Source: Echinostoma caproni (lineage: Eukaryota; Platyhelminthes; Trematoda; Plagiorchiida; Echinostomatidae). Taken from it: DNA of 10,200 nucleotides. A model generated the notes under the pieces. It saw nothing but the letters and a program-made list of their open reading frames with translations, ran no database searches and was not told where the DNA came from. Location of the stretch: the NCBI GenBank assembly GCA_900618425.1, contig UZAN01048963.1:1-10200 (forward strand), written 5' to 3'. Made by a program: the position numbers and the translations under genes. This document shows, in pieces, positions 6,895 through 10,200 of the stretch; positions within the stretch are counted from its first letter, which is position 1, and each line of letters starts with the position of its first letter.

Positions 6895-6924
6895 AAGGTA
6901 GACAAGTCCTAACTTGTCTACCTT
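6895..6924. repeat. Perfect 12-bp hairpin inside the Gypsy RNase H region
   Basis: AAGGTAGACAAG (6895-6906) and CTTGTCTACCTT (6913-6924) are exact reverse complements around the loop TCCTAA. A perfect 12-bp stem is unexpected within an otherwise decayed coding remnant and is probably a local templated inversion made after the element died. It could also be a small structured signal. No tract of U/T follows on either strand. Confidence 0.75.
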
Positions 6925-6929
6925 CGAGG

Positions 6930-7310
6930 ATTGGTAAGGGCGAAAACAAGATACAATCGTGATAATCATTCAGGGCCGATGAATCTGGAGTATGTGAATG
7001 ACAATTGTTAGGTACAACGGTCTGGTTATGTGCGCCGAAAGCAACAATCCACTGAACTATTGTAGCAGACCCATGAGACAACAGTTTGATTTGATACAGT
7101 GGGGATTTCAAAGCTTCATGATCTGAAAAAACCTGCAATTTTACACCGAGTAGATAGCTACTTATAAATATGCTTGATTGTCTTGTAGACAACCAAAACA
7201 TCACGACGCCTTTACGAGTAAGAAATTTCTGCTATGCTCACATGATGTGACGCACAAATGAATCTCAGAGGGAAGCATCAGTCAGTAATCAGAACAGGGA
7301 AAATCTGAGG
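6930..7310 (-). pseudogene. Gypsy RNase H domain, decayed
   Basis: In the frame ending at 6818, YLLGVKLQVFSDHEALKSPL (centred near 7120) matches the late RNase H segment Y-L-x-G-x-x-F-x-x-x-T/S-D-H-x-x-L, with the catalytic Asp at 7121-7123. It continues with SHGSATIVQWIVAFGAHNQT, matching the S-x-R-x-x-R-W-x-x-x-L-x-x-Y/F helix. Further upstream PVLITD, then a frameshift to DASL near 7280, matches the first catalytic Asp segment (L-x-x-DAS). RNase H removes the RNA template during reverse transcription. The stops and shift near 7210-7290 rule out activity. Confidence 0.8.
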
Positions 7311-7358
7311 AGAATATAGACGGAAAATGTTGCTAAATGACAGAAATTGAACTAAGGA

Positions 7359-7620
7359 TCACACGCACATTTCATAGGAACTAGACAATTCAAAAGAGGT
7401 CGTAGAAAGCAGCTGAAAAAGCCAAGAGGACTGCGGAGAAAAAGCTGAAAGGAAACGAAAAGCTGGAGCCCCCCCCCAGTTCTTAAGTGCCGTCAAATCC
7501 ATCAAAGGTTCTGACCGTATACTCTTCGGCTTTAACCCGTTTCTATCGTCCAAACACCCGGGAACATTCAAAAATGATGATAAAAAGTTTCTCCAGAAAA
7601 ACAGCAATATTTTTGTCATT
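7359..7620 (-). pseudogene. Gypsy RT thumb/connection region, decayed
   Basis: DRNGLKPKSIRSEPLMDLTA followed by LKNWGG corresponds to the G-x-x-P-x-x-x-x-x-x-A-x-x-x-x-x-x-P-x-N segment after the RT palm. Just upstream in another frame NDKNIAVFLEKL matches L-x-x-K-x-I-x-x-x-x-x-KC. A run of nine C (7470-7478), which is G9 in the coding strand, sits where relatives read W-G-E-L-R-S-F-L. Expansion of this homopolymer probably caused a frameshift. The end of the frame near 7360 no longer matches the family. Confidence 0.6.
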
Positions 7621-7639
7621 ATTTTTTTAAAACAGTTTC

Positions 7640-8070
7640 AATGGATGGATACTGTGAGTGGTTTTGTCAACAGTAGGCACAATGACATGATCCTGATAGA
7701 TTGCAACCACATCGGTCTCCCGCAAGGTTATTCATCACGTGTTGCAAGGCCGCAGGTGAGTTGTTGAAGCTGAAGGAAAGAAATATGTATTTAAAAAGTC
7801 GAAATAGTGTATTTATGGTGGTTATTGCCATCTGTGAAATGTGCAGAGGTATCCGTAAATATGCATCTTTCAAGTCAGTTTTAGAACTCACCTTTGAGTC
7901 AGAGAGTTCATCCAGAATACCTTTTCCGTTTCGGCAGTGGTACAGGTATACTCTTTTAAGCAACGATTAACAGTCAAACGTTGGTCTTCACAAGTTCGAA
8001 AAGTCTTACTGTCAGACATCAATGGAGTTGCAATTAGTGCAGCCCACGATGCACAGCCCACTTATACCGA
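7640..8070 (-). pseudogene. Gypsy reverse transcriptase, fingers and palm
   Basis: Three frames are needed. The first (8061-7888) has ASWAALIATPLMSDSKTF, then CEDQRLTVNRCLKEYTCTTA, matching WA-x-PIV-x-x-x-K-x-D-G-x-x-R-x-C-x-D-Y-R-x-L/V-N. The second (about 7963-7715) has SKTDLKDAYLRIPL with the catalytic Asp at 7874-7876, ITTINTLFRLFKY and AALQHVMNNL. A shift near 7720 gives DVVAIYQDHVIVP, where the YxDD box is YQDH (7687-7698), so the second catalytic Asp of the pair is lost. The enzyme copies element RNA into DNA. The family is secure and the copy is inactive. Confidence 0.92.
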
Positions 8071-8093
8071 AATTCGCTTGCCGAAGAAGTGAT

Positions 8094-8312
8094 TTAGTAA
8101 TTTTTCCTAGGAGATATAGGAGCGTCTGTCACTCCAAGAACAAATGGATAAAATTTTGTACCACCTGTGGTCGTTGAAAATTTAACAATAATGTCTTTTA
8201 TAGCAAAATCAGGACTAAACGTACACGTCGGTTGATGTCTCATCTCTGCATCAAATGTATCAGGTCCCGCCTCAACCCCCACTGCTGATTCACCTTTTAT
8301 TCCGAAGTTCAC
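8094..8312 (-). pseudogene. Gypsy protease-to-RT linker region, tentative
   Basis: An open frame of 72 codons immediately 5' of the RT on the same strand. It includes DIIVKFSTTTGGTKFYPFVL, which loosely matches the stretch before the RT in which relatives read L-x-L-x-x-G-x-x-P-K-F-x-x-x-R-x-V-P-Y. It has no catalytic residues of its own. Position supports the call more than sequence does. Confidence 0.4.
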
Positions 8313-8391
8313 TATTGCCCTAGATTTTCGGTAACGCGTTGCTTAACCATCTCATTGTCTTAAACGGAACTGGACACAGCCCTTATCGATC

Positions 8392-8406
8392 GGTCGAGCC
8401 TCGACC
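8392..8406. repeat. Perfect 7-bp palindrome
   Basis: GGTCGAG and CTCGACC are exact reverse complements with a single central C. Too tight to form an RNA hairpin, it could act as a DNA palindrome but has no recognised role; it lies inside the Gypsy remnant. Confidence 0.4.
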
Positions 8407-8469
8407 AGACCAATATGAGATGTTTTGCTCGTTACAGCCATGGCAATTCGTGTAGCCTACACATATTGG

Positions 8470-8550
8470 GACAGTCAACGCAACAAGACAGCTGATACGC
8501 CAAGTCTTATCTCCATACCAAATGCAAAAATCTCCCATCGCATAAGTTTT
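8470..8550 (-). pseudogene. Possible end of the Gypsy protease
   Basis: AMGDFCIWYGDKTWRIS in a minus frame resembles the N-G-T-x-I-x-T-Y-G-x-K-x-x-x-L segment that follows the active-site DTGA in Gypsy aspartic proteases. The DTGA itself was not found upstream (8560-8820). Weak, but in the right place between the possible gag zinc motif and RT. Confidence 0.25.
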
Positions 8551-8825
8551 CTACATACAAAACATTAACTTAGATAACTGAATCCATTAGGTGTTCAACC
8601 GTCATGAGTCTATAATAGTTCGCGCCACGACTACAATAAACCACCTTATCCGAGTTGTTTCGCATCTGAGGTCATTCTACCATTTTCCTTTTTTTGCGCA
8701 TTGCTGTAGGCGGACGTCTCATTTCTACATAGAATGTAACAACCCCATCATCGCATTCCAAATTTGTGATTATTCACCCTCACAACAATGAAAAACTGCT
8801 TTTACTCATCACATCCTTTTGTCTG

Positions 8826-8880
8826 CTATGCGTACGGTGGAGCTGATTTGCACGCCTCGTCATTATTTCGGTACCACGGC
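8826..8880 (-). pseudogene. Degraded gag zinc motif, CHCC (CsRn1-like) type, tentative
   Basis: LPWYRNNDEACKSAPPYA, then a stop and QTKGCDE, can be aligned with the C-x2-H-x9-C-x3-C gag motif typical of the CsRn1 group of Gypsy elements (pattern C-W-Y-H-x-x-F-G-x-x-A-x-K-C-x-P-P-C). In this alignment all four metal ligands are changed (P, R, S, Y) and two residues are missing. The remaining W-Y, A-x-K and P-P positions match. The position 5' of pol is correct. Confidence 0.3.
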
Positions 8881-9192
8881 AGCAACCGGATAACAGCTCG
8901 TTCTTTTGTTCCTTGAATTTCTCTCGGTTTCATAAGGCCGAAATCTGTACTCTAGAGACATCTGCCTCGGTCTTCTAACCGGGTCATGTGACTTTCTTAC
9001 ATGTTCTCATTTCTGCGCACAGCCAAGCAATGCGCATGCCGTGACGTTTCGGTGCGCCCGTAAACCCAGAAGCGGTGGCAAATTTGCGGACTCGACTATA
9101 TTTCAATCAGGATACTAGTTCGGGCAACCAATCATTTAACTGAATCATTTTGACATACTTCTGAATCGCTTTGACATAGTTTTGATTTATGC

Positions 9193-9378
9193 TTACGTCC
9201 TCGTTTTCAGCATGATGTGCACTTTTGGATTCAAGGTGCCCAGAATGAGATCGCTTTTTTCACAATTCCGCTGAGAAACATGGTAAATCATGTATTGCCA
9301 GTAGGCGGAGACGAGAGAAAGACGAAATTCCAAGCCCCCACGTTGTCGTTGTTGGCTCAGTAAGTACTTTGTGATCAA
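9193..9378 (-). pseudogene. Possible Gypsy gag (capsid) fragment
   Basis: An open frame of 61 codons contains GGLEFRLSLVSAYWQYMIYH, VSQRNCEKSDLILGTLNPK and HIMLKTRT. The order W/L-E-F-R-L, then Y-x-x-V-x-x-x-L, then DLI-x-x-P and LK-x-R-T matches the capsid-like core of Gypsy gag as I know it from fluke elements. It lies upstream of the zinc motif in the expected order. No start or matrix-like region was seen before it. An unrelated chance frame remains possible. Confidence 0.4.
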
Positions 9379-9399
9379 ATTTACTAGCTTCTATGTCTA

Positions 9400-9578
9400 A
9401 TAGTTTACCATTCTAACGGTTATCGCATGTTTGTGCGAGTAAACTGGCTACTCAGGCTATTTTAATAATAAAACCACTTGAAGCTGGTATTTAGGTTGAA
9501 AAACTGGATTAATTACAATATTAGCATGAAAGTGGTTTGTGCTAAACACAGTATTCATGAATTTATACAGTTGGATGG
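9400..9578. other. AT-rich stretch, nothing recognised
   Basis: The 5' LTR of the Gypsy remnant might be expected about here, but no repeat shared with 6160-6800 was seen by eye. Confidence 0.35.
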
Positions 9579-9579
9579 G

Positions 9580-9656
9580 TTACTCGGTAGTCAAGTGGGT
9601 AGTGCACTTGCATTCCGATTGCGAGGTTTAGTGTTCGATCCTCTCTGGTGTCCGTC
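9580..9656 (+). repeat. tRNA-like unit with pol III A and B boxes (SINE head or tRNA pseudogene)
   Basis: TAGTCAAGTGGG (9588-9599) matches the A box (TRGYNNARNNGG), and GTTCGATCC (9633-9641) matches the B box (GWTCRANNC), with normal spacing. Between them TTGCA-TTCCGAT-TGCGA folds as an anticodon arm with a 7-nt loop and a CCG triplet in the anticodon position. The T stem has two mismatches and the acceptor ends do not pair well, so this is not a functional tRNA. A tRNA-derived SINE head is the likeliest reading. No second copy in the window confirms it. Confidence 0.55.
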
Positions 9657-9659
9657 GTT

Positions 9660-9925
9660 TCGCACTGTTAATGATACATAAAGGTTTGAAATAACTCCAC
9701 AGAAGTGATCTGGCACTTTCCAGTTCACTTTCTGGTTACTTAAAAGAAACAATTTTTCTGCAATCCGTTGTAATCTGTCATAGTAACTTTATCCATTCAT
9801 TTGAACCACTTTTGTAATCGTTGGAAAGAAACTGAATAACAATTTAGGCATTGGTTTCATCGAATCCGTGGAATAAACAGCTGGTGACGACATCTTGTTT
9901 GTTTTTAGTATACAGTTGAATCAGG
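9660..9925. other. AT-rich stretch, possible SINE body, otherwise nothing recognised
   Basis: If the tRNA-like unit is a SINE head, its body would run into this stretch, but no tail or terminal repeat was seen. Confidence 0.3.
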
Positions 9926-9930
9926 TCTGT

Positions 9931-9961
9931 ACCCACTTCCCTCCTCTTTCCTGTCTGTCCC
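9931..9961 (+). repeat. Pyrimidine-rich tract
   Basis: Almost all C and T over about 30 nt (CCCACTTCCCTCCTCTTTCC followed by TGTCTGTCCC). It is of opposite character to the purine tract at 10088-10125 and could pair with it imperfectly. Confidence 0.45.
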
Positions 9962-10087
9962 GAAGACTTAGTTTTTAAATTAGAGACTGCATGTACCGTT
10001 GTAGTCATTTGTTTTCCTGTGTGTGTTTGCTGTTAGCGGTTTCCCTTGTTCTCAGTGAGATAAGTCAACTGTTTCTTGTTATGCTAT

Positions 10088-10132
10088 GAGGAGTGCGTGA
10101 GGAAAGGGGGAGTGGGAGAGACGGGTATAAAA
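10088..10132 (+). promoter_or_regulatory. Purine-rich tract followed by TATAAAA box
   Basis: A G/A-rich run (GAGGAAAGGGGGAGTGGGAGA within 10099-10119, and neighbours) ends in GGG and is followed directly by TATAAAA at 10126-10132. A purine tract abutting a TATA element is seen in LTR promoters and in some gene promoters. No coding frame begins before the window ends 68 bp later, so the role is unproven. Confidence 0.3.
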
Positions 10133-10200
10133 TCATTTTACAAATAGATTGTCCGAGTAAACGTGTGTTGCTGCTTGCGAATTATTTCTCATAGATTGTA

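Larger units (their letters stand above)
6830..9380 (-). mobile_element. Ty3/Gypsy LTR-retrotransposon remnant
   Basis: Reverse transcriptase and RNase H landmarks appear in gag-pol order on the minus strand, and weaker matches to gag and protease lie upstream in the right order. Order from high to low: possible gag (9193-9378), possible degraded zinc motif (about 8826-8880), possible protease end (about 8470-8550), linker (8094-8312), RT (7640-8070), connection (7359-7620), RNase H (about 6930-7310). At least four frameshifts and several stops break the frame. The wording of the RT (TTAETE, LTVN, DLKDAYL) is close to Gypsy elements of flukes. No LTR pair, primer-binding site or integrase was found by eye, so the outer limits are approximate. 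Confidence 0.85.

Noticed and set aside
7701..7970. Plus-strand 89-codon open frame
   Set aside because: Antisense to the Gypsy RT palm (DLKDAYL), so a shadow.
9040..9060. Second hammerhead signal from GACGTTTCGG
   Set aside because: On the minus strand CCGAAACGTC is present, but no stem II of useful length and no CTGATGA precede it; it lies in the Gypsy remnant.
1..10200. CRISPR array, bacterial operon, phage or defence system
   Set aside because: No regularly spaced repeats, no ribosome-binding sites or overlapping genes; the eukaryotic mobile elements and splice signals argue against a prokaryotic source.

Overview
This is eukaryotic DNA, most likely from a parasitic flatworm. No intact long gene, operon structure, ribosome-binding site or rRNA is present. 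Instead there are decayed mobile elements in AT-rich non-coding sequence, plus a few short stretches that look like exons bounded by GT/AG splice signals. The combination of a mariner transposon, a CR1-type LINE and a Ty3/Gypsy element, whose pol and possible gag resemble families I know from flukes, suggests a digenean trematode. That assignment is an inference from element families, not a proof.

Layout. (1) About 202-1291, minus strand: a mariner transposase pseudogene with in-frame stops and frameshifts, and a possible terminal inverted repeat at its 5' side (1263-1291). (2) About 1380-1640: a GC-richer unit, probably a dispersed repeat. (3) 1796-1948 and 2177-2432, minus: two short protein-like open stretches; the second resembles the end of a PH domain. 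(4) About 2580-3660, minus: a CR1-like LINE remnant with an ORF1 piece, the start of the endonuclease, then a jump to the reverse-transcriptase core (YADD), so the middle of ORF2 is missing. (5) About 3700-6160: mostly AT-rich sequence with three candidate exons (4117-4218 minus, 4900-5031 minus, 5767-5926 plus), a decayed hammerhead-like motif of the Penelope type (4616-4648), and a 13-bp hairpin (5346-5388). (6) About 6165-6455: a second GC-richer unit. (7) About 6830-9380, minus: a Ty3/Gypsy remnant. Reverse transcriptase and RNase H are clear; the gag and protease calls are weaker; integrase and LTRs were not found. (8) 9580-9656: a tRNA-like pol III unit, followed by a 3' region with a pyrimidine tract, a purine tract and a TATAAAA box.

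Functionally, the three large elements appear dead. All three lie on the minus strand. The minus-strand exon candidates could belong to one host gene with the LINE in an intron, but their splice phases do not join directly, so this is only a hypothesis. I found no previously undescribed system that I can defend. The best leads are the exon candidates, the hammerhead-like motif and the two strong hairpins.
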